From NCBI GenBank assembly GCA_033439265.1, contig JAVTVX010000034.1:12617001-12681000 (forward strand): 64,000 nt of DNA, read 5' to 3'. Under the pieces are notes generated by a model. It was not told where the DNA came from. It saw nothing but the letters and a program-made list of their open reading frames with translations, and ran no database searches. Source of the stretch: Dillenia suffruticosa. Its lineage: Eukaryota; Streptophyta; Magnoliopsida; Dilleniales; Dilleniaceae. The first letter of the stretch is position 1, and each line of letters opens with the position of its first letter. Positions 50,981-62,159 of the stretch are shown one piece after another. Both the position numbers and the translations under genes were made by a program.

Positions 50981-51504
50981 TGATAGTGTACAAACTATCC
51001 ATTACGCAAAAAAATCAAGGGTTTCAACTTAATTTAACATTCCATCCTTTTAATAAACTCAAATCATTAATTTGTGCTTCTTACCATGATTTTAATGATA
51101 ACTCAAAATCTAAAACCATGAATTTAAGTTTACTTTACATTTGGCTCAAGAGACTCCCAAGTTCACTTTTTATTTTGCTTTTTCGGCCTCCTTGTTCTCT
51201 CAATATTTTTAGCTTAATCCAAAGACTTTTTATTCTATTTTATGCTTTCTAGAGGCTGCGTATGAGGTATACATATATGGAAATAGTTTATTTCAAGTTT
51301 AAATATTGTTTTTGATGAAGTTTGAAGTGTTTTTGTGGGGGAAGGAAATGAAATTCGTGATTAAGCTTCGAAAGAAAAGGAGTGCTCTTTTATATCTCTC
51401 TCTTTTTATTTCTCTCTTTTCACTTTCTCGGCTAAAGCACACTCACACACACAAACACTCACTTTATTTATTTATTTATTTTTCCTTAAAAGTAACCCAT
51501 TACA

Positions 51505-53204
51505 ATTAAAAGCAATATTAAATGTCACCTACTCCACTTCCACACTATAGGTTTTGCAAATTGCTTTTGCAAAAAACAAAAAAAACAATGCATCACAGAA
51601 GCACCCGACACTGATGTTTTGCAATGAAAAAATTGAAAAGCATCACAAAAAATTGCGATAACAACTCCGACAGTACGAATTTCGTTGCAAACTTAGGGAT
51701 GTCCCTAGGGCGTCGCTAAGTTTAGCAATGTCAAAGTTCGTCGGAAGAAGCGTGGGAAGAGTATGCAACGCGAGCTTGGTTGGCACTAAGTACGTCACAA
51801 AAGCGAGACGCACACGTTATACCAAGTTGCAACACTTTCTTCTGCGACGTGTCTTGCGTCGAAAATTGCATTGCAAATATTTTTGTTTAATTTATTCATT
51901 CTTTGGTGTCACAATAGGTGTTGTAAAGAATATATATTCATTAATTATATTAAATTTTATTAAAATTCCTAATTTATTAAAAATATTAATTTATTATTAA
52001 ATATATTCAAGTCATGAATCTTTAATAAATTTTTAACAAATTAAATTCCCACAAAAAAATTATTTAAATACCAAAACAGATTTCAATTTATGGAAATATA
52101 TAAAATATATACATAAAATATCCAAAGAATTAAATTAATTTTTACATAGAAATTAATAAAAAATATATCAAAATTAGTACAATGTTTAAGAGGCCCCATC
52201 GCACACAACATAAACAAAGATGATAAATAACGGGGACAGGAGAGTCATGGCCATCCAGACATGGTCTGGAGCACATCAACATGGTTGAACAAATAATCTA
52301 GGAAATCCATAGTTTTCCGGTGAGAGTGTCTTGCACTCCTCCTGGGGTTGTCGCGTTGACTGTTGGGAGGGGTAGGCAACAATGAAGATTGACCTCTTAT
52401 TCTTCTCTGCGTTATCGTGACCGGACACGGTGCGAGCCTTCGTAAATATAAGAATCATTTAAGTTATAAAATAGTAAACAAAATATCATTCTCCGGATAA
52501 AGATAAATTCAAGAAAGATAAATATCATAAGTACATTTAATTGAATTCACTGTGTCATTGTTTTTTCAAAGATTAAGTTTTGAATTATTTATAATTATTT
52601 ACCTATCTTTATTGTAAATTTAATTAAAAAAGAATATATTAAGTACAAGTTTTTAAAACGATTATACAAGTCTCACACATATTTTCTTTTCTTTATATTC
52701 AACGTATATCCATTACTAATAGTGTGATTTATGATAATTTCCCGTAATCAAATTAGGAATGTTAGAATAATCTGAAAGATTCGGTCAATTATAAGTATTA
52801 AGAGTAATGATAAACGATTTTATTTTTAAAGAATATCAATAACTATTATTTTAAATACTCAAATCATTATAATTTTACAATAGTATCCTGGTGACAATGA
52901 AAATTAGTTACTTATGTAATGATGCAAATAACTAATATATATATAAGAGTATTGGATAAAACGAATAGTAGAAAACCCCCCAACAAATTGGAAAGCTTCT
53001 CTCCTCCTTGACCATGCCTTTTCTTTCTCTCAAGAATGTATAAAGCTACTTGTTTCATTCTTTGTTTACATATTATTATAGCTCTGCACTCAAGATTAGG
53101 ATGTTAAGTTACAAGGGAGTATCCAACCTGCTAATTGATCACTCATACAAAGTGTTAAAAAATAAATTACAAAGTGGAGTTTTCAAATTGTCGAGATTAG
53201 AGAA
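51505..53204. other. Non-genic DNA with a possible decayed CACTA fragment
   Basis: From 51543 the sequence CACTATAGGTTTTGC is followed by GTCGC/CGTCGG-type units to about 51870, resembling a CACTA subterminal region, but no matching right end or target duplication was found. 52200-52450 has a GC-richer minus-strand stretch (FTKARTVSGHDNAEKNKRSI) that I do not recognise. The rest is AT-rich without features. Confidence 0.4.
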
Positions 53205-55012
53205 CACTAAAAAAAAATACGGTTTTAATGATAAAATTTGGCGACGGAAAAAATTAGTCGCTACTTTGCAATGAATTTCGACGAATTTAGTGATGAAAAA
53301 GAGTTTCGTTGCAAAATTTGATGTTAATTAGTGATGAATAAAAATTTCGTGGCTAAATTTTACCACGAATCGAGTATTTGTCGCTAAATTTAATGACGAA
53401 GAAATTTCGTGACAAATTTTATCGTTAATTAGCTACAAAAATTTTATATCATTAAATTCGTCATTAATTAGTCATGAAAAAAATATTTGTGACAAAATTT
53501 AACAACGAACTATAATATTTATAACTAAATTCATCATTAATTAGCCATAAACAATATTCGTGATTAAATTCATCACTAATTTGTACCGACATTTCAAAAT
53601 TCATGGCTAATTTTGTAATTACATTTCTTTTACACTCTATTAGGAAATATTTTCAATCGAGTCTCTTTTTTTAATCTATTCTGAATAACGAAATCGAATT
53701 AAATATATAATGAATATTATAATTCTCATCAAATTGATAATTTTCAATAATAAATAATTTAACCAATATCTAACAAATGATTTTCTATTAGTCGCTGCTA
53801 TCGAGTTCACCCTTTGTGTTCTTCGTCTTTGTCTTTCGACTTGAGTGATAGTTTTAGATTGTGTCGGTGGTTTAGTTTTCTTAATGGCATAATCAATGTC
53901 CATGCACTCCAAAAAGGAGAAGAATTCTTTTTTCTTTTTCCATATTTATAATCATCACTATTCAATTACGGAATATTGTATTTGATTTAAGAATAATTTA
54001 CAATTTGTATATATGTATAAAAATTAAGAAACATGTTTATTTAATAAATTGAGATAACCAAACATATATTATATTTTGTCAATATAAAAGCATGTAAATG
54101 ATATTTCAAAATTATAAATCATATAGTAAATAAAATTTGTATATGTGATAAGTTATTATTAAGAGATCCATAAACAAAATTTATGATAAAATTAACAAAT
54201 CATATTCTTTTTATTGGGTAAATCAAGAAAAATAATTTGTTGTTCTATTTTAATTAATCAAATTTCTCGTTTTGGCTCAAAAAATATTTTATTTCTTCAT
54301 TTAGCACCAATTTAATCAAAATCGAATTTAAACAGAACAAAAAGTTTAATAAGAATAGAAACTAAAAAAAATGACCCCAAGGTGAAGGAAAAAAAATAGA
54401 CACTAAGAAAAGTTCAATGAATAAAACAAGGACCCCAAGAGAAAGGAAAAAATGTAGAGGTGAAAATGAGATAAGACAAAAAAATCTGAGAGTAAGATAA
54501 ATATAAAAAAAAAAGTGAGAGTGAGATAATAAAAAAAAACCCTTCACATAAGATATTGTGGTACAGTGATTGCCACAACTCAAATAGTGCTTGCAAGCTT
54601 AGGTTCGAATCCGCGTGGTGTCATTTTTTGCTACAAAAAAGAAGGCATGTGCGCGCAGTCCAGGTAAACACACATGGGCATGCTAGCATCGTCACTAAAT
54701 TTAGCGATGGATTTAGTTATCTTTCGCTTTACTATACGTCGTTAAATTTAGTGATGGAAAAGAGTATCCGTTGCTCAATTTTGCCATGGTTATAGCCGTT
54801 GCTTTGCTATCCATTGTTAAATTTAGTGACGGATAGCGACAGAAAATAGTACCAATCGTTAAATTTTGCCACGAAATTTTAATTTTTATCGTTAAATTTT
54901 TGCGACGTGTCATTAATAATGAAAAATTTTTAGTTACTAAATCTATCACTGAAAAAATTAACGATGAATTTTTTTAAAATTTTCGTCGTAAAATCATATA
55001 TTTTTTGTAGCG
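53205..55012. mobile_element. CACTA-2: non-autonomous CACTA element, 1808 bp
   Basis: Left end CACTAAAAAAAAATACGG; right end, other strand, CGCTACAAAAAATATATG, so one terminal base has mutated from the CACTA consensus. GAA stands on both sides (53202-53204, 55013-55015). Both flanking zones carry repeated GTCGCTAAATTTAGTGACGG-like units (53235-53560 and 54690-54990). No transposase coding is seen. A tRNA-like SINE head lies inside at 54559-54614. Confidence 0.8.
54559..54614 (+). ncRNA. tRNA-like SINE head inside CACTA-2
   Basis: An A-box-like TGGTACAGTGA (54559-54569) and a perfect B box GGTTCGAATCC (54602-54612) are correctly spaced. A CTTGCAAG palindrome between them could form an anticodon-like arm. 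The lack of a full acceptor stem argues for a SINE or tRNA relic rather than a functional tRNA. Confidence 0.5.
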
Positions 55013-55379
55013 GAAGGTATCACTTTCATATAGGTGTAAGTGTGAGTTTATGGTGCAGGTGCACTTAAATATCAAGGATCTGCATTTGGGTGCAGTTTTG
55101 TTATATGGTAGAGGTGTAGTGCCTCAATTGCATGTGTACACCACAGTTGCACACTACTTCATTCCAAGTATGCTTTTTGTGTAAGTAATTTCCTTCTCCA
55201 AAATTCTCAATCGATGTTTTGCTATCTCTAATTATTTTTTACAAACAAATAAATGAAAATAAAGTAAAATATCTCAAAAAATATTAAAATTGAACTAAAA
55301 TCTAAGTTAATAAAGAGTGTAAGCATATATAAATCACATACATAAAGTCTGCACGCTTGAATTTTCTTTTGTCAAATTT

Positions 55380-55800
55380 TTCTTCGACCAATTTACCACT
55401 TGGCCACTTCATTAGAAGCGCCTTAAAAATATGAAAAATTCCAAAACGAATAATATAAGAACTTAAAAACAAATAATATGAAAGTACATAACATGATATT
55501 CATACCTTCACTCAAGATGACCGGGGGGGGGGGGGATGTTATCTTTTTATCTTTTTTTCCCCCTTTCTATAACCAATGTGAAATGCCATGAGGTAAGTGG
55601 GGGGTCTCCCTTATTTCTCAACCTGCAACATGGTAAACAAATTTTGTAAATAAAAGCCAAATCAATTTAAACAAATTGTTAAATGTTTAAAACACTTACG
55701 AATGACTTTCAGCAGGTATCCATGTCTTTGGACCCGACGATGTGGCTTGTCCCCTTTCGAAGTTGGCCTTCATGTTTTTCATGTTTCTCTCTGATTTTTT
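55380..55800 (-). pseudogene. Possible decayed CACTA-type coding fragment
   Basis: The minus strand reads MKNMKANFERGQATSSGPKT near 55790-55720. After an intron-like AT-rich gap with a TGTTGCAG acceptor it reads GRPPTYLMAFHIGYRKG (about 55620-55570), then LLMKWPSGKLVEEKFDKRK near 55380-55430. The order loosely resembles Transposase_24 genes. A run of 13 G (55523-55535) interrupts it. The assignment is weak. Confidence 0.25.
55523..55535. repeat. Poly-G run (13 G)
   Basis: Uninterrupted G13 on the plus strand in otherwise AT-rich DNA; its length may also be affected by sequencing error. Confidence 0.85.
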
Positions 55801-56242
55801 AAGGAATTCTAATGATTATTGATGGAGGTGAGTTTTCTCCACAAATACCTGCTCTGCCTGTCTGAGTAGGAGTCCAGAATTGGTACATGGTCCAAAACTT
55901 TGTGAGGGATGAAATCTACAAATACCACTGGAAAGTGTTTCGGCAAGGGAGACTTCGACGGTCAAATCAGAAAAAGAGGTTTTAGATATGGAAAACAGAG
56001 TAAGAAAAATGTGTTGTGGCTCTGTATTGCCGGTGTGCTTGATGTATAGGGTTCTTGAGAACTTACCTGGGTGGCGGCGAATGTTGAACTGATACATCCC
56101 TGGTCCTCGACAAGAGCATTGAAGGTGTTGAAACTTTAGTTTTCTTACGAAGAGATTGTTAAGAATTTTCAAAATTATAGGAATTAAAGTCAAAGTTCTC
56201 TTAGAGATACGCTATCACGTTGATTTGGCAAAATTCCAATAG

Positions 56243-56545
56243 TTGTGGGAGCTTCATGCCTTATCAAGAATGCCTGGAGAGGCATATTTCCTCGTTTCGC
56301 GAAACTATTCTGAGAATGAGGAAAATTCTCATCCGCATAAGAAAAGTTTGAATTTACTTAAAAATTTATTTCCTTCATGGATTATCTCAAGTCGTGCTTA
56401 TCATGCTGATCGAATAAATTATGGTTGTGAGATGCATTTACCGAGGAGTGAAGTGATTGAGGAGTTTGAGTACCGAGGATTAGAAGGACTGAGGAGCTAT
56501 GGGTGCACTTGGTTTGATAAGCCCAGTTTAATAGACTCAAGGTAA
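56243..56545 (+). CDS. Unidentified ORF, 100 codons
   Basis: The frame contains ordinary-looking residue composition (for example YRGLEGLRSYGCTWFDKPS) and ends just before a possible splice donor (CAAG/GTAAGG at 56540-56546). I recognise no family. There is no promoter, partner exon or target duplication to support a gene. It could be an exon of a decayed gene or chance. Confidence 0.2.
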   Translation: MWELHALSRMPGEAYFLVSRNYSENEENSHPHKKSLNLLKNLFPSWIISSRAYHADRINYGCEMHLPRSEVIEEFEYRGLEGLRSYGCTWFDKPSLIDSR

Positions 56546-57286
56546 GGTTACGATCTCTTTAATAATGGGCCTTAGGTCGTGGACCATCAATTAACAACTT
56601 GAGCCTTTAACATAGTGATGGCGCTTTTCCCTGCTTTTCTAGCTTTTCTTATGACATAAGCAACGGCTTTGTTTTTGAAGTCCCACTTGAATGTTAATAG
56701 CAACTAAGTAAATATCATAACATTATTAACATTAAGAAAGATGAATTACACATTAAAAAAATCCAAATAATTAATTACAATTTTGCAGATTACACAAGCA
56801 AGATTTTTATTTTTTAAATTTACTAATAAACTTGTATTAAATATAGCATTTGTTATCAAATAATAGTTTCCCCCTCAACTATTAAAATAACAAAATTGAG
56901 ATCTAGATGCCCCTTAAATGATGCAGTCAACCAACAAAGATCTCCGTTGCTGGGATTTCTTTTCAATTTGCAGAGATTCATTTACATCGTTTCTTTTGGG
57001 TGTCTACTTAACCCATGTGATTCCTAGTACTACTCAACTGTCATTCACAAAATTATGAAATCCAATGCACATGATTTGATTATGGTAAGGATAGAAGCAG
57101 TTTGTTTATTTTTATATATTTCCATAATTTGGGCGATCAAAGAAGTGTTTTCATATTATACCAATGCAATGAGCCAAGAGTCAATATCCCAATTTTCGTC
57201 GATACCTATTGACGTAGGTGAGTGGGCATCTCTGTCCCTTAATCAAGTTGAGAATTTGACTCTTCCTGAACACAGAAAAAATAATA
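56546..57286. other. Unexplained AT-rich DNA
   Basis: No transposon ends or RNA genes were found. An open frame at 57055-57297 (IIWAIKEVFSYYTNAMSQES) is unrecognised, and its end runs into the LTR fragment at 57287, so the reading frame is not conserved sequence of one origin. Confidence 0.4.
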
Positions 57287-57405
57287 TGTTGGAATGATGC
57301 ATTTATTTAGGAATGTTTCCTATTATTTAGAAATATTTATTTTAAAAAAATAAATATAATTTTTGAATAATTGATTTAAATCATATTTTATGATCTATTT
57401 TATGG
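57287..57405 (+). repeat. Copia-3 family LTR fragment, opposite orientation
   Basis: It starts TGTTGGAATGATGCATTTAT and follows the first 120 or so bases of the Copia-3 LTR (58940 downward on the minus strand) with scattered substitutions. Similarity is lost after about 57405. No internal element sequence adjoins it. Confidence 0.82.
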
Positions 57406-58683
57406 CTATAAATTATAGCTTTCAATTACATGAAGAGCTGACAAACAGTGGACGAAAAGATGTCTGATGATGTTTGAAGGCGTCAGTAACAATGATGGCA
57501 AGAAATGACAATCTTGATTGTGGACAGAGAATTCAGATGGTGGTAGATCGATGGACGAATGATTGGAGGTAACTGTTGGACAGCGACCGAAGGCACAACT
57601 GTTGCACAAATCGAAATTGATGACTAAATCCTGACTCTCATCATATTGTAGTAAGGTTGAGGTTCTTTCTTTCAATCCTTTTTTTTTTCTAGTGTTTTTA
57701 AACGATTTAAATAATCTTACAATTTTATAATCAAACATAATATCCTACCCATTTTAATAAGAAAGAAGTTCCATGCACTTCATGTATAAAATCTCCATAA
57801 TTTAGATCTATGATCCTGCAACAATATGATACTACATAAATATTTTTTCAACTCCATAAATATTTTTTCTTTAATAAAAAAGAAAAAAATGAATGTCCAC
57901 GAAGCTAAATATCTTTTCTTGAAATAAGGATTTCATATTTTTGCCACCACATGCAAAAGAAAAGAATTATTGAAAGATAAAGAATTGGTTCTCAAGACGA
58001 GGAATTAATAACCAATTTTAGATATACAATCAAATCAAATTTAATCATATTTAATATGATTATCGGATATAGTTGATTATTAAAAAAAAATCCAATTTTA
58101 GATCATAGAAAAGGTTAATAAATTGAACTAACTTTCCAAAACGTGCAACCTTTTCAAAGTCACCTTTTATATAGAAGAATGATATCGCATTTTTACTTTC
58201 ATGTGCCAAATATTCTCTCGAAAATTGGCCAAATAAAGAAATGTTTACATCTCTACTCTTACTAAAGGTTGATAACCAACCAGCAAATACTGATGTTTTC
58301 AGAATGAATGAACAGGACAAAGACCATTTTGATTCATTGTTTTGGAAAATTTTTATATTGTGTCTTTTCCGGTTTAATATTTCCCAAAATCAATTTCACC
58401 AAAATTTTGTGGGTGAAAAGATTTTTTGGCTGATTACATTGGTGTCATCATAATCTCGGGGATTTGTCAAGATTTGGGACAGAACCCCAAAATGATTCAA
58501 TCCTTCACCATAATGAAATTTCATAATATCTGAAAATTGGGATATTTTTTTCTTTGGTATTTGGCTTGGGATATTTTTTTCTTTGGTATTTGGCTGGGTC
58601 ACTACTCAATGTCTGAAATTTCGTCATGAGTAATCTGGATCGATCGTTATAGGATCCGACCAAGAATAGATTTCCTAACATTA
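57406..58683. other. Non-genic DNA between LTR fragment and Copia-3
   Basis: AT-rich, without a recognised gene. The only structure seen is a 29-bp tandem duplication at 58537-58594. The minus-strand frame at 57738-57406 is unrecognised. Confidence 0.5.
58537..58594. repeat. 29-bp tandem duplication
   Basis: TTGGGATATTTTTTTCTTTG plus GTATTTGGC is present twice head to tail (58537-58565 and 58566-58594) without a visible difference. Confidence 0.9.
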
Positions 58684-58940
58684 TATGAAATCGGTAGGTT
58701 TTAGAATACCTAACCGAATAATCTTTATTTTTTTTCATAAGAGGTGATGTGTCTCATCTATATATACAATAAGATAGATAAAGAATTAAAAAACTAACCC
58801 CTAATTACTCTTAATTTACAGACATAAAATAAGTCATAAAATAAAATTTAAATCAATCATTCAAAAACTATATTTATTTTCCTAAAATAAATATTTCTAA
58901 GTAATATGAAACATTCCTAAATAAATATATCATTCCAACA
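58684..58940 (-). repeat. Copia-3 3' LTR (257 bp)
   Basis: Matches 63501-63567 over its U5 end (ATCGGTAGGTTTTAGAATA, TTTTTCATAAGAGGTGATGTG). A TATA-like TATATATAG lies at 58758-58766 on the minus strand. Confidence 0.88.
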
Positions 58941-58996
58941 CTCCCCTTCAAGTTGGAGTATAGATATCAATCATGTTGAATTTGGATAGGAGTTCT

Positions 58997-61882
58997 TCAA
59001 ATTTGACTCGTGGTAAGCCTTTGGCCTTTGATTAAGAAATCTGCAAGTTGTCCCTTGGATGTAATGTAGAGTATACACACAAGTCCTTCTTCAATCTTTT
59101 CTTTAATGAAATGTCTATCCACTTCTATGTGTTTAGTATGATCATGGTGAGTTGGATTGTGAGTAATACTGATTGCTGACTTGTTGTCACAGTACAGTAG
59201 CATAGGATTCTCACCTTAAAGTGAAATCCCATTCATGATTCTTTTTAGCCATAGAAGTTCGCATATTCCTTGTGCAAGAACTCGAAATTCAGCCTTATCA
59301 TTGCTTCTTGCTACCACTGATTGCTTTTTGCTCCTCCAAGTCACTAGGTTGCCCTGTATAAATGTACAATACCTAGTAGTAGACCTTCTATCACTAACTG
59401 ACCCGGCCTAATCAGCATCAGTGAATGCCTCTATCTTCCTTGAATCATTTTCTTGAAAAAAAGTCCCTTTCCAGGAGTTCCCTTGAGGTATCTCGCATTG
59501 AACTGCTTCCAGATGTTCCTCATAAGGCTCATGCATAAATTGACTGACCACACTAACGGCGTAGACAATATGAAGTCGTGTATGAAACAGATAAATTAAA
59601 CGTCCAACTAACCTTTGATATCTATCTTTATCAACAGGGACCTCTCCCTTCTTATATCCTAACTTGTGATTCTCTTCAATTGGTGTATCAGCCGGTTTAC
59701 TTCCTAGAAAATCTGTCTCTCTGAGCAGGTTAATGATATATTTCCTTTGTGACACATAAATCCCTTTCTTTGATCTTGTAACTTCCATACCAAGAAAGTA
59801 TTTCATAGGCCCGAGATCCTTGATTTCAAATTCTTTAGCTAGAACTTTCTTCATTCTTTCTCCTTCAGTTGTACCATCCCTTGTAAGTAGAATATTATCA
59901 ACGTACACAATTAAGACTGAGATCTTCCCATCTTGAGACTTTTTGAAAAATAAAGTATGATTGGTTTGAGTTTGAGTGTAGCCATATTTTTTCACCGTCT
60001 TTGAGAAACGATCAAACCAGACTCTAGGAGATTGCTTCAATCCATAGAGAGATTTTTTCAGTTTGCAAACTGTATTAGTGCCATAGATATCTACAAAACC
60101 AGGAGATATTCATAAAAACTTCTTCTGTCAATTCTCTGTTTAGAAAGGCATTCTTGACATCTAATTGTGAAATCTTTCGGTCTAAATTAGCTACAATAGA
60201 GAGAAGAACACGAATAGTGTTGAGCTTCGCTACCGGGGCAAATATTTCTTGGTAGTCTATCCCATAGGACTGTATGAATCCTTTTGCAACCAAGCGAGCC
60301 TTGAATCTTTTTATTGATCCATCCGAATTATATTTCACTGTGAATATCCACTTACACCCCACTGTTTTCTTTCCCTTCGGTATTGACACACACTCCCATG
60401 TTTCATTTTTCTCCAGTGCTTTGATTTCCTCCATAACTACTGCTCTCCATTTTGGAATACTCAATGCTTCTTGGATTGACTTGGGAATTGCTATATTGGT
60501 CAGATTAGTAGCAAAAGCCCGATAAGGAGGAGACAAACTGCTATAGCAAATGTAATCTGAAAAATGGTAAGACGTACAAGTTCTTTTTCCTTTTCTAAGA
60601 GCAATAGGAATATCTAGATCCTCGACAAGTATTGAATTACTTTGATTTTCACAGGTGGCATGATGTGTAGGAGAATTCTGATTTGACGCATCATCAAGAA
60701 CTGGTGGATCCAATGACTGGTTCTGCTCAAGTGTGTGAATTCCTTCATTTTCCTTTCTTTTTCCATCTCTCATAGACAAGTAATTTTGGACTTTAAATTT
60801 TCAATTCTGTTTCTTTAGTGATTGTAGTGGGTATTTCTTGGTCTGGAAGAGAAATATGAGTAGAAACGAGTGGCATAAAAGGAGTAGGGTAACAATTGAT
60901 AGGGCTGACTGAGTTTGATTGGTCTGAAGAAAGAGTAGGCAACGTATCCCAAAAATTACAAAAACTCTCTTCTGTGGTCGTATTCTCCCCCTGAAGTGAG
61001 TTTTTGGTAAACTAAGGCTGATTCTCAAAGAAGGAAACATTCATACTAACAAACATTTTCTTAGTTTTTGGATCAAAGCACTTATACCCTTTTTTGTCGG
61101 TGAATATCCGAGGAAAACACATTTGACAGCCCTTGGATCAAATTTGCTACGGTTATGAGAATGGATATGAACAAAGGAGGTACACCAAAATATCCTAAGT
61201 GGTAAATTGGTAATTAAGCGGTTTGTTGGATAGATACTTTGAAACACTTCTAGAGGAGTCTTGTATCCTAGAACCCGAGTAGGCATCCTATTAATGAGAA
61301 ATGAGGCAATAAGAATAGCTTCCCCTCAAAAAGGTTTTGACACATTTGTGGTGAACATTAAGGATTTGGCAACTTCAAATAAGTGTTTGTTTTTCCTTTC
61401 TGCCAACCCTTTTGTTGTGGAGTATTTATACAACTACTTTGATGAATGATACCCTCTTCTTGAAGAAATGCTCCAAGAACATTTTTGAAATATTCGCTCC
61501 CATTATCTATTCTAAAAATTTGAATTTGGGTTTGAAATTGGATTTTGACGATTGAGTGAAAACTTTTAAAGACATGTTCTGTTTCGGATTTTGTCTTCAA
61601 GAGATATACCCAACATAGTCTAATATGATTATCGATAAAGGTAATAAACCATCTAGCCCCCGATAAATTTTTTATTCATGAAGGACCCCAAATATCACTG
61701 CGTATTATTGAGAAAGGAGTGGAATGCTTATATGACTGTACTAGAAAAGATACACGATTATGTTTAGAAAATTGACAAATCTCACATTGAAAGAAAGATG
61801 TTTGTTTATTATTGAAAAGAGATGGAAATAAAATTTTCAAGTAGGGAAAGCTAGGGTGGCTGAGTCTATAGTGCCACAACAT
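58997..61882 (-). pseudogene. Copia-3 integrase, RT and RNase H remnant
   Basis: Pre-integrase LWHYRLSHPSFPYLKILFPS (61880) and the CEICQFSKHNR zinc region; integrase core (FRIDNGSEYFKNVLGAFLQE, NTPQQKGWQKGK; 61600-61360, frameshifted); integrase tail (YKTPLEVFQSIYP, KCVFLGYSPTKKG; 61286-61041). RT: WRAVVMEEIKALEKNETWEC, FKARLVAKGFIQSYGIDYQE, FAPVAKLNTIRVLLSIVA (60480-60075), and VLIVYVDNILLTRDGT, where the usual YVDD reads YVDN (60040-59408). RNase H: LLYCDNKSAISITHNPTHHD, HIEVDRHFIKEKIEEGLV (59203-58997). The frames are split by stops and indels. Confidence 0.9.
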
Positions 61883-62159
61883 GACATTATTTTCACATAA
61901 AGAAACAGAAAAGGATTTGCAAACCGAACTTTATCTATTTGAGTCTTCCTTGTCAAGGTAGTAAAGTCCTCCACACTCTTTAGCATTGTCAATCATCTTC
62001 CCCGAAACCAGTTCTTGAAATTGACATGAGGAGAAACCAAATTTAGCTACACAATTTTGATCATGAGTGAATTTGCTAATGGACAACAGATTACATGTAA
62101 GCAAAGAAACATGAAGTACATATTTTAAGGTCAGATTTTTGACAAAATAATTGACCATT

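Larger units (their letters stand above)
44556..50988 (-). mobile_element. CACTA-1: En/Spm-type DNA transposon, 6433 bp
   Basis: Left end CACTACTAGAAAGCATGGC; right end, on the other strand, CACTATCAGAAAAAGCGCC. It is flanked by TAC at 44553-44555 and 50989-50991, the 3-bp duplication expected for this superfamily. Subterminal arrays of CCGTCGGTA / CCGACGGAT-type units lie at 44580-44960 and 50690-50975. Two gene remnants lie inside on the minus strand: TNP2-like (48620-47411) and Transposase_24-like (46536-45277). The TNP2 catalytic part is incomplete, so it is probably non-autonomous now. It is inserted in the Gypsy-2 LTR. Confidence 0.93.
38262..51504 (-). mobile_element. Gypsy-2: truncated LTR retrotransposon hosting other elements
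   Basis: Minus-strand Ty3/Gypsy element of the same general type as Gypsy-1. It keeps one LTR (42529-51504 with CACTA-1 inside), primer site, leader, gag, protease and the first part of RT. It ends abruptly at 38262, where the Copia-1 LTR begins after the RT motif RLCIDY. The rest of pol and the 3' LTR are not in the window next to the left end of Copia-1. It has also taken solo LTR B at 40767. It is the oldest layer of the nest. Confidence 0.85.
42529..51504 (-). repeat. Gypsy-2 5' LTR, split by CACTA-1
   Basis: The inner end is TGTCATGCCTTGGTCAGACC, similar in form to the Gypsy-1 LTR end. The LTR parts are 42529-44555 and 50992-51504, about 2540 bp in total. The outer border (…AACCCATTACA at 51504) is a best guess from the TG...CA rule, since there is no partner LTR for comparison. 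Confidence 0.65.

Noticed and set aside
51543-52726. A third CACTA element starting CACTATAGG and ending near AATAGTG
   Set aside because: Flanking triplets do not match and the proposed right end shows no inverted repeat, so only a possible fragment is reported.
55816-56193. 125-codon minus-strand ORF
   Set aside because: No recognisable motif, and it lies opposite a region with other frames of equal length; no splice or promoter support.
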